Origin: a virus
Virus record (IMG/VR): IMGVR_UViG_3300043256_000467
Coordinates: 1-61,577 of that record
Reading direction: 5' to 3' (one strand)
Length of the DNA stretch: 61,577 bases
Shown: positions 8,157-17,642 of the stretch, one piece after another
Layout: every line of letters begins with the position of its first letter
Numbering within the stretch: position 1 is the first letter of the stretch
The notes under the pieces: model-generated
Told to the model about the DNA's origin: nothing
Database searches by the model: none
Seen by the model: the letters and a program-made list of their open reading frames with translations, nothing else
Program-made: the position numbers and the translations under genes

Positions 8157-9080
8157 CTAGATTTCTTCGTAGTGGACATTGAGAAAAAACGTATACCCTA
8201 CGTCGCTGGCTCCTCTAATCGAGAGACGTTCGCCACGCTTCACCAGGAGTGGCCGCCAGAGGAACCCAGAACCATTGGCCAAAACCGAGAATTCTGCACA
8301 CGGCACAATCGCTCGAACTACTTCTCCACCCCCGCCGGCTGGCCCAGTGCCGAACTGATACTCACGACCGGCCGTAAATATAGGTGTAATTGGCCCAAAA
8401 TCGGATACGCCCCAGACTAGAAGATCAGTGGGGGCTGGATCAATGACCGAAATCCACGCACTGTAGGCTGGCCAGATGCCATGGATGATCGTCTGTGTGC
8501 CAAGTACGGGCCAGATCCGCATGTAAGAATTGGGATAGAGTCCCTGCATCCGCCGCCCATAGTCGTACATCGGGTAGCCGACCGGCGCCGCCGGGCTGTA
8601 GCCTACGGCATATACGGAGGCGGAGACCAGTGCAAATGCGCCAGGGACGCTACTAGCAATTCGATAGGCAAGCCGTCGACCGGAAGCAATGAGGTGAGGT
8701 CCCATCGGGAGCACAAACGAACCGGAGAGGAGGTTTGTGCCGTCTGTCGTCGTAATGAATGAGGACGAAGATAGTGCTGTCTCCATGATGTTGATCTCGC
8801 CTCCCCCACCGGGATTCGCCTCGGCAACTTGAATCTGCATCATTCCACCTGACAAGACCCCCGGTAGGAGAGGTCCGATCACGCCTTTAACACTGAGATG
8901 CGTCACCAGAAAGTCGGCGGCCAGTGGGTCTTTGATCACAGTCCAAGCCGTCAACTGCCAAGGGACAAAAGCTATCTGCGTAGCCACCGTCGGGTTGTTG
9001 GCCTGGAACGGCTCGTAGTGCTCCACGCCGTCGCGCTTAGCAAAGAAGCCGTAGTCAGCAGGGCCAGGTGCGCTCACCAT
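8157..9080 (-). CDS. Putative virion protein with internal duplication
   Basis: 307 residues from the ATG at 9080, which overlaps the preceding stop by one base (TGATG). Two halves of roughly 130 residues resemble each other: LTAWTVIKDPLAADFLV with AEANPGGGGE, and YSAWISVIDPAPTDLLV with GPAGGGGE. Each looks like a beta-sandwich. Position after the fibre gene suggests a tail tip or fibre-associated protein. No named family recognised. Confidence 0.7.
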   Translation of the reverse strand: MVSAPGPADYGFFAKRDGVEHYEPFQANNPTVATQIAFVPWQLTAWTVIKDPLAADFLVTHLSVKGVIGPLLPGVLSGGMMQIQVAEANPGGGGEINIMETALSSSSFITTTDGTNLLSGSFVLPMGPHLIASGRRLAYRIASSVPGAFALVSASVYAVGYSPAAPVGYPMYDYGRRMQGLYPNSYMRIWPVLGTQTIIHGIWPAYSAWISVIDPAPTDLLVWGVSDFGPITPIFTAGREYQFGTGPAGGGGEVVRAIVPCAEFSVLANGSGFLWRPLLVKRGERLSIRGASDVGYTFFLNVHYEEI

Positions 9081-9442
9081 CAGTCCGTCATCTCCCAACC
9101 TGCGATCCTGCCCGCAACAGCGTTGACTATCCCTGCGAGCCACTCGATGGTATCGCCTGGGTCGAGGAGGTAGCCCTCCAGGAAAGCGTAGGGGAACCCG
9201 TCAGCGGGAACAGATAGATCGTTCACCACACGGTTGGCGTTGCCCCTCGCCCCACCCGCCTCTACGACCCAGATCTGGACAAGCACAGCAGCGGTCGTCT
9301 GGTTAGTTAGAGTCAAATCCTGGATGCGCGTCCCACGCTCCGTCGCAACGAACACGGGGGAGGTGTAGGCCACCGCAGCAGCAAGGGGCAGGAGGATGCC
9401 ATCGCGGAGGACCTCTGGGCTATGAGATGCAGGATCGGCCAT
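9080..9442 (-). CDS. Small putative virion protein
   Basis: 120 residues, mostly beta-rich (TRIQDLTLTNQTTAAVLVQIW), with a C-terminal segment YLLDPGDTIEWLAGIV resembling receptor- or trimer-associated beta-sandwich proteins that accompany phage fibres. Starts just after the fibre stop with AGGAGTACGTTAGC before the ATG. Likely a tail-tip accessory protein; function inferred from position only. Confidence 0.65.
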   Translation of the reverse strand: MADPASHSPEVLRDGILLPLAAAVAYTSPVFVATERGTRIQDLTLTNQTTAAVLVQIWVVEAGGARGNANRVVNDLSVPADGFPYAFLEGYLLDPGDTIEWLAGIVNAVAGRIAGWEMTD

Positions 9443-9443
9443 G

Positions 9444-11066
9444 CTAACGTACTCCTATCGCGTGAGCCCACTGCTTCGAGATACTGCCCCCCACACCGGG
9501 CGCTGCAGCTCCTACAGGCCACCCCACGTATATCGTCGCACCATCAGGAGAGAAGCCCCACAGGAAGTCATGCACGTCATCGAGCGTGATATCGGCATTG
9601 CCGATGCAGAGGATATTATCCGTACCGTGTTTGAAAACGACAGTGCGAGCATCATCAGCGGGGTAGAAGAAATAGAGTTGGTTGGCGACCAAGCCGTTGA
9701 TGGTGTTGAGGTCATCCGATGCTATGTCGCCTTCGGTGTCGATTGTGTGGTGTGCCTGCGTAACGGTAACGGCCCCCAGTCCAGCTGCTTCCACAATAGT
9801 CAATTCTATACCAGCCATCAGTGTGAAAGGATGAGTCAATGCACTTCCACTACTCGGTGGCCCCACGTAACAGGCCGACCAGTTACCGTCGCAGGAGATG
9901 AGGCCCAGATTGACCGGCGGAGTGTTGGCGACGTCAGCAATTTCAATCATCGGCACGGGGGTACCGACGGTGGAGAGAGCCCGCCCGTGGAAGCCATCAA
10001 TGACAATCTCATCCGTCCTGAGAAATGCGAAGGCATCGAAGTAGATGAGCCGATTGTCCACGCGATTGGTCTCGACGTAGATATTCTGGAAGATGGCTCC
10101 CTGGCCGACGTACTTACTCGGCCCTTGGTTGAAGAGTTCTCCACCCGACGCTGTGAAGACGATGCTTAGGTCGTGGAACCTGCCCCAAACCGTGTTGCCC
10201 CAAGTGAACCAAGGACCACCAGTAACCCAGTGCATTCCACCACGGATAACCCAATCCTGAGACCAGGCACCCGCGTAATCCCCCAACTGGTTCAGGCGGC
10301 CATCCCATGAGAGATAACAGTCTTCAATTACGACGAGCCCCCCGAAACCCCCGACGTGTGTTGACCGGATAACATTGGTGAGCGAGCCAGAACAGTGCTT
10401 GAGGTTCTTGTTCCCCCAAGCAAGGCCAGCGCCTAGCGCTGTGTTATCTATGGCTCGAACGCGGGTAAAGTCGCAGTAGTCAAAAGTCATCGTCAGGAGA
10501 GAGGCACCGCTTCCTCCAACTATGTCACTGAAGATGTCAAAGGACACCCCAGCGCTCACGTCGAAGCGGATATTCTTAAAGATAATGGTGCAGTCGGTGT
10601 CCTTGTGGTAGGTGAACATCGACGTGGTACTGGCAGCATCCACTGGGAGTAGCGAGCGGTGCTCTGGCGCTCCCCAGATAGTCACGATGTTCGCTGAGGA
10701 TTGAGTACCTAGAGCGTGGGCGGTCTCTAAGGCTGGCTCTGTGTGAGTAGTGCATATCCAAATCGTCTTGCGGCCACCTGCAGCGAGAGCGGCAGCGAAC
10801 GCCCCGCTTGCCCCGAATAGAGTCAGATGCGTACCAAGCCCATTAGAATCCACCACATAGTCGACGTTCACTAGTGGCTGGGCGAATTGAGTCATCATCG
10901 GGTGATCGTGGGGAAGTACTTCTTTAGGAGCCACCGGACCTACTCGACGCTGAAGTTGGTCTACTTCCCTACGGATCGTAGTAAGTGCCCGCCGAGCGCG
11001 TCGTTCCTCTACTGCTAGCGCTAACCGCGAAGCAGCTGTCATCCTTGGACTTGCAAACCTCGTCAT
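9444..11066 (-). CDS. Tail fibre / tailspike-like right-handed beta-helix protein
   Basis: 540 residues. A charged N-terminal helix (RRALTTIRREVDQLQRRV) probably trimerises or attaches the protein. The middle has the short repeating strands of a pectate-lyase-like beta-helix (TIIFKNIRFDV, LTMTFDYCDFTRV, LVVIEDCYLSWDG, FHDLSIVF, IFQNIYVETNR). Such proteins bind and often cleave host surface polysaccharides. The ATG overlaps the upstream stop as ATGA. Whether it is an enzyme or only a binding fibre cannot be told from sequence. Confidence 0.78.
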   Translation of the reverse strand: MTRFASPRMTAASRLALAVEERRARRALTTIRREVDQLQRRVGPVAPKEVLPHDHPMMTQFAQPLVNVDYVVDSNGLGTHLTLFGASGAFAAALAAGGRKTIWICTTHTEPALETAHALGTQSSANIVTIWGAPEHRSLLPVDAASTTSMFTYHKDTDCTIIFKNIRFDVSAGVSFDIFSDIVGGSGASLLTMTFDYCDFTRVRAIDNTALGAGLAWGNKNLKHCSGSLTNVIRSTHVGGFGGLVVIEDCYLSWDGRLNQLGDYAGAWSQDWVIRGGMHWVTGGPWFTWGNTVWGRFHDLSIVFTASGGELFNQGPSKYVGQGAIFQNIYVETNRVDNRLIYFDAFAFLRTDEIVIDGFHGRALSTVGTPVPMIEIADVANTPPVNLGLISCDGNWSACYVGPPSSGSALTHPFTLMAGIELTIVEAAGLGAVTVTQAHHTIDTEGDIASDDLNTINGLVANQLYFFYPADDARTVVFKHGTDNILCIGNADITLDDVHDFLWGFSPDGATIYVGWPVGAAAPGVGGSISKQWAHAIGVR

Positions 11067-12142
11067 GGCACTACCGAGGCAACCACATCACGCTGCCCCA
11101 CTGAGTCCTGAGGCGCGATTTCGCGTATATGCACCTTCACATTTAGATGCAGAGTCTTGAACCAATTTGGTACGTCAACCGTCACTACATCTCCTAGCTG
11201 CACGGCTTGAGCATCAGCCTTCGTTGCGTCTAGAGTGAATGTGACCTCCTCAACGCCTCGCAGAAGTTCTACATGCCGCTCCATCGCAAAGTTGGAGATT
11301 CCTTCTCCTACCCGCTCACTGATCTCTACTGCGTGGCGGGTTGCAGCAGGTCCGATATCACGTTCCCGCAGCAGTTCCGCAACTCGCTCATCTTGAGGGT
11401 GCATAACCCCGTCTACCGGTTGAGCGGCCGATTGGCGTGCCCCGCCTGCGATTGTAACCGCTTGCCGGTCGGCGAATCCTGCGGCTTGGCTCAAAGTAGT
11501 GAGACTCGCCACAGGCCGTCTCCGGGCAGATACTCCAGTCACGATTTCATTCCGTCCTAATACAATACGAGTCTCTCGTTTAAGCAGCCCGAAATCCAAG
11601 AAGAATTGCAGCTCGTTGGAGGCCCTCGCGGTAACTCGTTCTCTCCAATCACAAGAGCAAATCTCGCGTATCGTGTTGATAAATTGACTCGCACTCTCCC
11701 CCCGCACGTCAAGCTCGATTGCGGGACCAATCTCCTCTATATCGCCAGGAAAGATAGCACCGTTGCTGGCCTGCATAGCCTCTAGCGCTGCTCTCACAGC
11801 AGAGCCACTACTGACTCGCGCTGGGAGACGCACAGCAAGTTCCCCTGCGAGGAGACCCAACTTCGGCCCGAGCAGCGGCACTCTCACACTCTCGGAGTCC
11901 ATCGGGAGCTCCTCTATATCGACGAATCCTGCCCACAGAGGTTCACCAATATCGCTCTGGTCGATGGCCCAGCACATCCCACTCCTGATCCAATCCAGCT
12001 CGATATCTTCAGCAGCAACTGCGAGGTCTGCAGTACTGTCTATCGAGAGGCCAGTAGTGCGGCTGATAGTGCTGACTGCAATCGGTCCTCCGATACGGAC
12101 GAACGGTGGAGTCGGGGCATGGATATAGGCCCTAGTCGTCAT
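11063..12142 (-). CDS. Putative baseplate / tail hub protein
   Basis: 359 residues from the ATG at 12142 (MTTRAYIHAP), which overlaps the upstream stop as ATGA. The organisation, beta-rich with short loops, an ELDWIRSGMCWAI segment and a C-terminal QLGDVVTVDVPNWF segment, resembles tail hub proteins that cap the tube below the distal tail protein. Position after the tape measure and distal tail genes supports this. No catalytic motif visible. Confidence 0.65.
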   Translation of the reverse strand: MTTRAYIHAPTPPFVRIGGPIAVSTISRTTGLSIDSTADLAVAAEDIELDWIRSGMCWAIDQSDIGEPLWAGFVDIEELPMDSESVRVPLLGPKLGLLAGELAVRLPARVSSGSAVRAALEAMQASNGAIFPGDIEEIGPAIELDVRGESASQFINTIREICSCDWRERVTARASNELQFFLDFGLLKRETRIVLGRNEIVTGVSARRRPVASLTTLSQAAGFADRQAVTIAGGARQSAAQPVDGVMHPQDERVAELLRERDIGPAATRHAVEISERVGEGISNFAMERHVELLRGVEEVTFTLDATKADAQAVQLGDVVTVDVPNWFKTLHLNVKVHIREIAPQDSVGQRDVVASVVP

Positions 12143-14664
12143 GCCTGCCACCTGCTGCGGAAGGCTCCGACATGCTCTTCACCTTGCGCTCCGTTGACTG
12201 CGTTCACCGAAACATCGTTCGCACCTGCCGGAAGAGAGAGCCAAGGGTCACCGTTGGCTTCGATAGTCTGGCGGATGTTGTCGCCATTCTCATCGTCCAC
12301 AACGGTACGCCCAGCTACATCTATCGTCACCGTCTCATTCTGTGCATCGGCCCACCGCTTGAGGAATCGAAGATGAATCTCATCTGCGCCAAGCGTCCAA
12401 GTCGTGTTGTAGTAGTAAGCGTCCTCGACGCCAACGCTATAGGGGCCAGCGACCGCGGAAGGGGTCACGATGGGTGTCCGATCTGGGTCGAAGATAATGG
12501 TGATGTCGTTGAGGGTAAGCTCCTCGCCTGTGCGCGCGATATCTAGAGTCTCTTCCTGATTGTCGGCGTTGATACTGAGGAGAGCGAACCAGAGATCCTG
12601 ATCGGCTTCTCGCACAAACTCCACGCCGTCAAACTCCCAATGGCTGCCCTTTGCGTAGATGCTCCCATCGCTCCTTACAGTATGGATCACGCCTGCACCA
12701 GGGATAACCTCAGCAATGGAAAGGAAGTAATCCCCTGGAGACAATACGGGCACGGCTGTAGTGAAGGCTGCTAGTGGGCTAGGGAAGAAGCATACTTGAA
12801 TGAACGCGGCTCCCAACGCACCTGCGCCAGCAAATGGCCCCGCGAGGCGAGAGCCAGGACCACCAGCCCCCGGTGTAGCTGCAGAGAAGATAGCCCCTGA
12901 GCCCACCTCGTTGATCTGCAGTTGCAAGCCCGCATTACCGGAGACATCACGTGCTCGTGCCACCATCCCGATAATCTGCGTATCCTCATCTATGTGGAAT
13001 CCTTGAAGATCATGTCCAGTAGTGAGCAGCCCTTCCAGAGTCTCCTCGTGCGTATCTCCAGGACGTGCCGTCGTCACTATGATCTGCCGCGCCCTGATAA
13101 TAACGGCGCTCAAGATACTGGCTGGGGTCTCTTGCTGATTAGCGTAGAGACGTGGAGGGAAGTGCGCAGGAGGAGTCTCATGGCCTAGGCGGTTGAAGAT
13201 CACTTCGTCAAGGCCCAGCAGATCCCGCCCGATAATCTGAAGGCAGAACGGCCATCCAAGGCTGGCATCATATTCGATAGCGCCCAGAACGTCATCTACT
13301 CCACAACAGGCGGTGAACTCCAGGGCATCAAAGTTCGGCCTTGCTGCTGTCGGGTCTATGTCTGTGAATCGAACATCCGGGGCGCCGCCTGCGTCGCTAT
13401 CCAAAGCTACCTTAGCCGACAATCTATTCTTCCGAAGGTCAGGGATGTCCGCTCGACCGTCGTAAAGGATGCGCCTCCAGCCCCCAGGCCTCCGGTTATT
13501 GTCTGGCCAGATTGGAGCGATGAGCCATTCCCATTGTAGGTTCGTACTCGCAGTGGTATCGATCAATGGAGGATCAGGGTCAGCAGGCCTCGTTGGAGCC
13601 GCTGGCCAGCCCCACGCAATTTGAATATGGTGTCCACTCTTGTAGATTGTGATGCCGATGGCGCTTGCGCCCGCTACTGTGTTACGTTCGCTTCGTGTGA
13701 CGGTAACGTCTGCTCCATCCACCGAGGCCACACGAGCTTGCTCAGTGGCTGCTGCATCATTGACCCAGGCGAGGTAATCACCAGCACTGAAGCCGTGGTT
13801 CTCATCCACGAACTCGAACACCGTCGTGCCGGCGATGATGGCAGTAATGAGGTCAGCGTTGACGCTAGGCGCATCCGAAAGTTCGATCCAGATCTTGGTG
13901 AGAGCCGTGTTGATATCGGCAATACGCACCTTCTCAGGCGGCACCTGCACCTCATCTACGAAGACGGCGACGTCGTCTCCCGTGATTAGCATGCGAGCTG
14001 CAGCGATCTCTGTGGCCGTATCCAAGCCGCCGTTCGTAACGTCTATAAGCCAAGTCCCGCTTCCAGGTCCTGTCAGAGAGAACTCGCTGCGGTTAGCGTA
14101 GGCTACCTCCTGGACATAGATATAGCCCTCGGCCGCGAGCTTCAGCACTTGAGCCTCTGCTGTAAATGTCGGCAGGGCATCGTAGTTGCCCTCGTTCCGC
14201 AGGGCCAAGATCACCGGGTTATTGAGAGCGTCGATCAGCTCAGTATCTATCGTCTGCGCGATGTCTTCCAACAGTGGATTCGGAGCGAAGAGGGGCACGA
14301 CAAGAGGACGATGGTGGTTGCGGTCGTGAATGACCCGCTGCGGAACGCAGTCAACCCGCCTCCGGTCGCCGCAGTCGTTTTCCAGCACTAAGGTTTGGAG
14401 ACCATTGCTCGGGTCGAAGATCCTGCCGATCTCTGCGAACTGCCCCTCGCTGTCAGGAGAGAGGACAACGATGTGAAGAGGGAACGTCTTGCCACTAGGC
14501 TGTACCCTGACGTGACTAGGGAACCGTCCGACTCGCCCCAACTCGATGGGGCTGTGCTCTGGTGTATCGAAAGCACCCTCGTCGTACTCGAAGTAAGCAC
14601 GTCTGCCCAGCGTAGTAAGGCCGACGCCTCCGAAGGAGATCGGGACCAACTTCCGATAAGTCAT
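12139..14664 (-). CDS. Distal tail (Dit-like) protein, large
   Basis: 841 residues. The N-terminus (ISFGGVGLTTLGRRAYFEYDEG, then SGKTFPLHIVVL and a NDCGDRRRVDCVPQRV strand pair) follows the pattern of siphophage distal tail proteins, which are usually 250-300 residues. The rest adds beta-sandwich modules (carbohydrate-binding-like folds are plausible, e.g. GGWRRILYDGRADIPDL). The ATG overlaps the tape measure stop. It probably forms the ring joining tail tube and host-binding apparatus. Confidence 0.72.
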   Translation of the reverse strand: MTYRKLVPISFGGVGLTTLGRRAYFEYDEGAFDTPEHSPIELGRVGRFPSHVRVQPSGKTFPLHIVVLSPDSEGQFAEIGRIFDPSNGLQTLVLENDCGDRRRVDCVPQRVIHDRNHHRPLVVPLFAPNPLLEDIAQTIDTELIDALNNPVILALRNEGNYDALPTFTAEAQVLKLAAEGYIYVQEVAYANRSEFSLTGPGSGTWLIDVTNGGLDTATEIAAARMLITGDDVAVFVDEVQVPPEKVRIADINTALTKIWIELSDAPSVNADLITAIIAGTTVFEFVDENHGFSAGDYLAWVNDAAATEQARVASVDGADVTVTRSERNTVAGASAIGITIYKSGHHIQIAWGWPAAPTRPADPDPPLIDTTASTNLQWEWLIAPIWPDNNRRPGGWRRILYDGRADIPDLRKNRLSAKVALDSDAGGAPDVRFTDIDPTAARPNFDALEFTACCGVDDVLGAIEYDASLGWPFCLQIIGRDLLGLDEVIFNRLGHETPPAHFPPRLYANQQETPASILSAVIIRARQIIVTTARPGDTHEETLEGLLTTGHDLQGFHIDEDTQIIGMVARARDVSGNAGLQLQINEVGSGAIFSAATPGAGGPGSRLAGPFAGAGALGAAFIQVCFFPSPLAAFTTAVPVLSPGDYFLSIAEVIPGAGVIHTVRSDGSIYAKGSHWEFDGVEFVREADQDLWFALLSINADNQEETLDIARTGEELTLNDITIIFDPDRTPIVTPSAVAGPYSVGVEDAYYYNTTWTLGADEIHLRFLKRWADAQNETVTIDVAGRTVVDDENGDNIRQTIEANGDPWLSLPAGANDVSVNAVNGAQGEEHVGAFRSRWQA

Positions 14665-17351
14665 GTGACTCCTAACGCCCGCGTCATGCTACGCATGAGT
14701 TGACCATCCTGCCCACTCTCAGCGAATAGATTTACGCTGCCATAGTTCCTGAAAGCCCCTCCACCAGATATACCACTAAGGATTTGCTCCAACCGACTGA
14801 AGTCCATGCCTCGGCCCAATGGCATGACGACTTCTGGGCCGTGAAGTTGGGCTTGAACAGTCCGGCCCGCCGGTATGAAGGCTCCTTGCTGCGCACTCAG
14901 CGTTGGAAAGATGGGAGCCAGAGCCTCCCTCCTTGCCCGCTCAATAACTTCGGCCAACGCGGTTGGCTCCCCCACAAGAGTCTGCAAGACTGCAAGAGCC
15001 GCCTCGGTTGCACCAAGCTCAAAGAGACGAGCTGCATCAGCCAGCGTGACGAAACCTTGGGAGATGATGTCTGCAAGAATCTGCCACTGCTGCTGGATCT
15101 TGACCTGCTCCACAAGCAGAGCGTCGACGATATTGCGAGCTGCATCGAGCATCCCACTCTCAAGAAACTCGATGGCATTAGCGACGTCGAGTGTACCATC
15201 GCGGATGCCCTGCGCCAGCGCCTCCATCCACTCTTCAGCGCCACGCCGCCAGGCTTCTGCCGCCACGTCCACCATTTCCTCTACTGCATCTTCAATACCC
15301 GGAGCAGCAGCAGCAGGAGCAGGAGCAGCAGCAGGAGCAGCAGCACCGCCACCAGGGGGAGGCCCAACGCCAGGGATGGGGACTACGAGCCCCGCGAGTT
15401 GAGCCTGGAGCCCTTCAATTTCAGCGATCATCGTTCGGAGCCTAGCTGCCGGTGCACCAGCAACAAAAGCCGCAACCAGTTCTGCTTCCTTGAGAGAGAT
15501 AATGAGCTTCGTGCCGAAGAGCTCTACCGATTCTCCGGCCTCAGCAGCGGCCAGCGCAATAATCCGATACGCCTGCGCTACCGTTGGAGCAAGACTCCCG
15601 GCCTCTATCATAGCCACATTTGCCCGCAGTATGGCACGTTCCACGAAGGCAAACATGCCGCCCGCATCGGCCGCGGCAGCCTCGCTCTCACTGAATCCCA
15701 AAGCCAGAGCACGAGCCCTTAGGTCAGCATTGGCAGCCTCTCGCTCGAAACCTCTGAGTTGGGCTTTGGTCTCTTCTATCTCCTCGTTGACCTTGTTGAG
15801 GGACTCCTTCATTTTAGAAGTCTTGTCGAGGAAGCTATCAATAATCGGGCCGACCCCAGGGAGGTCACGAGTAAACAAAGTGGAGAGATCGAGGGCAGCA
15901 TCAAGGAAGCCCTGCTTCATCTCCAGAACCTTGAGCTTCACTCGCAGAGCCGTCTCTCCCAATTCCTCTGTGGCCGTGCGAGTCAAGCCCAGAGCTATTA
16001 TCAGGCCGCCCGCGCCGACCAAAGCGGCCGTAATTGGACTCACCCAAAGGAACGCAACGCCGATAGCTACAATGGCCGTCACTAGGGCTCCCTGATTCGC
16101 GATGATCCAGCCGCCAAATCTTATCACCGCATCGGCTACGTTACCGAGAAGCCGAGCACTTTCCTCCAGTGCGGGCTGCCAATCCTGGAAGACGCGCTTA
16201 GCAGCCTCTATCGCTTTCGGCAACTCTTCGCCTAGCTTCTGTGCGGCTCGCGTCAGGGCTGGCAAGATAACCAAGCCCAGTTCCACCAGTGGCACCTTGA
16301 TATTCTCTTTGAGGATAGCGAACTGACGCCCGAAGGTCGCGTTCATCTTCTCGAAAGCGGTCTGAGTCTTCCCGGCCTTGTTAGACATGCCCTCGAAATT
16401 GGCGCTGAGTGCCTCGAACTGCACACCCGCCAACTTACCGATCTCCACGCCTGCCTCCATCGAGCCAAACAAATCGCTGACCGCGACGCCATCTTCCTCG
16501 GCCTTCTGTCGCAGCAGGTCCATAGCTTCAACGACGTTTCCGCCCTCTTGCTCAAACTGTCGGAAGCCCACGCCGGCTATCTCTTGGAATGCTTTGTTCG
16601 CCTTGGTTCCCTCTTTACCTAGCTCAATAAATGCTGCCCGCAGCGCGGTCGTCGCTACGGCGGTAGGCGTGCCCGCTGCCGCCAATGTGGCCAGGGCCGC
16701 CGCCGTCTCTTCTACTGAGACATCAGCGGCTGCGGCCGCACCTGCGACGTTGAACATTGACGCACCCAGTTCAGCGATGGTCGTCTTGCCTTGTACGACG
16801 GCCAGGAACATCGTATCCATAACGCGCGTAAGCTCTTGGCCTTGGAGACCAAAGGCATTGAGGACTGTCGTGGTGAGGTCAACCGCTGTAGCGAGATCAG
16901 TGACGCCGCCAACCGCCAGCTTAACATTCTCTCGAAGGAAGGTTAGGGCATTCTCTGGCGCCACCCCAGCAGAGATCGCCTGGTAGAGTGCCCGGGTGGC
17001 CTCAGTTGCGTCGATACCCATGTCCTTAGAGAGCTGAAGAACGCCCTTCTGTAAGGAAGCGATCTGCTCCTCAGAGGCATCGAAGAGAGTAGTGACTTCG
17101 GTGAAAGCGGTCTGGAAGTCAGTCCCCATCTTGACTGCCGCCACACCCATCGCCGCCACTGCCGCCCCAGCAATAAGGGCTCCACGCCTGATAGCCTTTC
17201 CTGCAGTGTCTCTGAAACGATTTGCGGCACCCACCGCCCTGTCCAGCGATCCAGTGATGGCTTTATTGGCCGCCACCATCTTACTAGCGTCGCCAACGTA
17301 GCCACCGACGTTGCGGAGGACGGCCTCTAGACCGATCTCTTCAAACGCCAT
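14661..17351 (-). CDS. Tape measure protein
   Basis: 896 residues, the longest gene of the tail block, directly after the chaperone pair. The N-terminal region (GTDFQTAFTEVTTLFDASEE, ALYQAISAGV, GKTTIAELGASMFNVAG) is the TP901-type tape measure domain. A hydrophobic stretch ALVTAIVAIGVAFLWVSPIT follows, then an Ala/Pro-rich linker (about residues 640-690) coded by GCA/GCT-type repeats near 15300-15350, and a C-terminal VQAQLHGPEVVMPLGRG typical of the family. It sets tail length and helps DNA ejection. At about 1.5 angstrom per residue it would specify a tail of roughly 130 nm (inference). Confidence 0.93.
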   Translation of the reverse strand: MAFEEIGLEAVLRNVGGYVGDASKMVAANKAITGSLDRAVGAANRFRDTAGKAIRRGALIAGAAVAAMGVAAVKMGTDFQTAFTEVTTLFDASEEQIASLQKGVLQLSKDMGIDATEATRALYQAISAGVAPENALTFLRENVKLAVGGVTDLATAVDLTTTVLNAFGLQGQELTRVMDTMFLAVVQGKTTIAELGASMFNVAGAAAAADVSVEETAAALATLAAAGTPTAVATTALRAAFIELGKEGTKANKAFQEIAGVGFRQFEQEGGNVVEAMDLLRQKAEEDGVAVSDLFGSMEAGVEIGKLAGVQFEALSANFEGMSNKAGKTQTAFEKMNATFGRQFAILKENIKVPLVELGLVILPALTRAAQKLGEELPKAIEAAKRVFQDWQPALEESARLLGNVADAVIRFGGWIIANQGALVTAIVAIGVAFLWVSPITAALVGAGGLIIALGLTRTATEELGETALRVKLKVLEMKQGFLDAALDLSTLFTRDLPGVGPIIDSFLDKTSKMKESLNKVNEEIEETKAQLRGFEREAANADLRARALALGFSESEAAAADAGGMFAFVERAILRANVAMIEAGSLAPTVAQAYRIIALAAAEAGESVELFGTKLIISLKEAELVAAFVAGAPAARLRTMIAEIEGLQAQLAGLVVPIPGVGPPPGGGAAAPAAAPAPAAAAPGIEDAVEEMVDVAAEAWRRGAEEWMEALAQGIRDGTLDVANAIEFLESGMLDAARNIVDALLVEQVKIQQQWQILADIISQGFVTLADAARLFELGATEAALAVLQTLVGEPTALAEVIERARREALAPIFPTLSAQQGAFIPAGRTVQAQLHGPEVVMPLGRGMDFSRLEQILSGISGGGAFRNYGSVNLFAESGQDGQLMRSMTRALGVT

Positions 17352-17354
17352 CTA

Positions 17355-17642
17355 CTACTTCCTCGACCTCTTCATGGGACGGGCCTTAGACTTCATCTCA
17401 CTAGATACTGCTTCCTGCTGGTGCATCTCGACCAGTCGGGATACTCGGTGGTAAGCGACCCCATCTACTCGCTCCTGGTACGGCAGCTCCAGCCAATCCA
17501 TCCATGTATAGTGGCCGAACCGAGCCGCATCACGCTCTTCGATTTCCGCGACGAGCCCGTCTAGGACTGGGGTGTACGTCACGCCCGTCCCGACCGCTTG
17601 ATGCAACTGTAGGTTGACTATCGGCTCCCCGTGCCTCTTCAC
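17355..17642 (-). CDS. Tail assembly chaperone, downstream frame
   Basis: 95 codons beginning at a GTG, lying between the tail tube and tape measure genes and overlapping the preceding frame by 113 bases. This position and overlap match the G/GT tail chaperone pair of lambda-like phages. The peptide (ARFGHYTWMDWLELPYQERV) looks protein-like throughout. It may start at the GTG (GGAG ten bases upstream) or be reached by frameshift from the upstream gene; the shift needed is +1 or -2. Confidence 0.72.
   Translation of the reverse strand: MKRHGEPIVNLQLHQAVGTGVTYTPVLDGLVAEIEERDAARFGHYTWMDWLELPYQERVDGVAYHRVSRLVEMHQQEAVSSEMKSKARPMKRSRK

Noticed and set aside
15290-15360. GCA/GGAGCA triplet repeat tract
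   Set aside because: It is inside the tape measure gene and codes for an Ala/Pro linker; not a separate repeat element or array.
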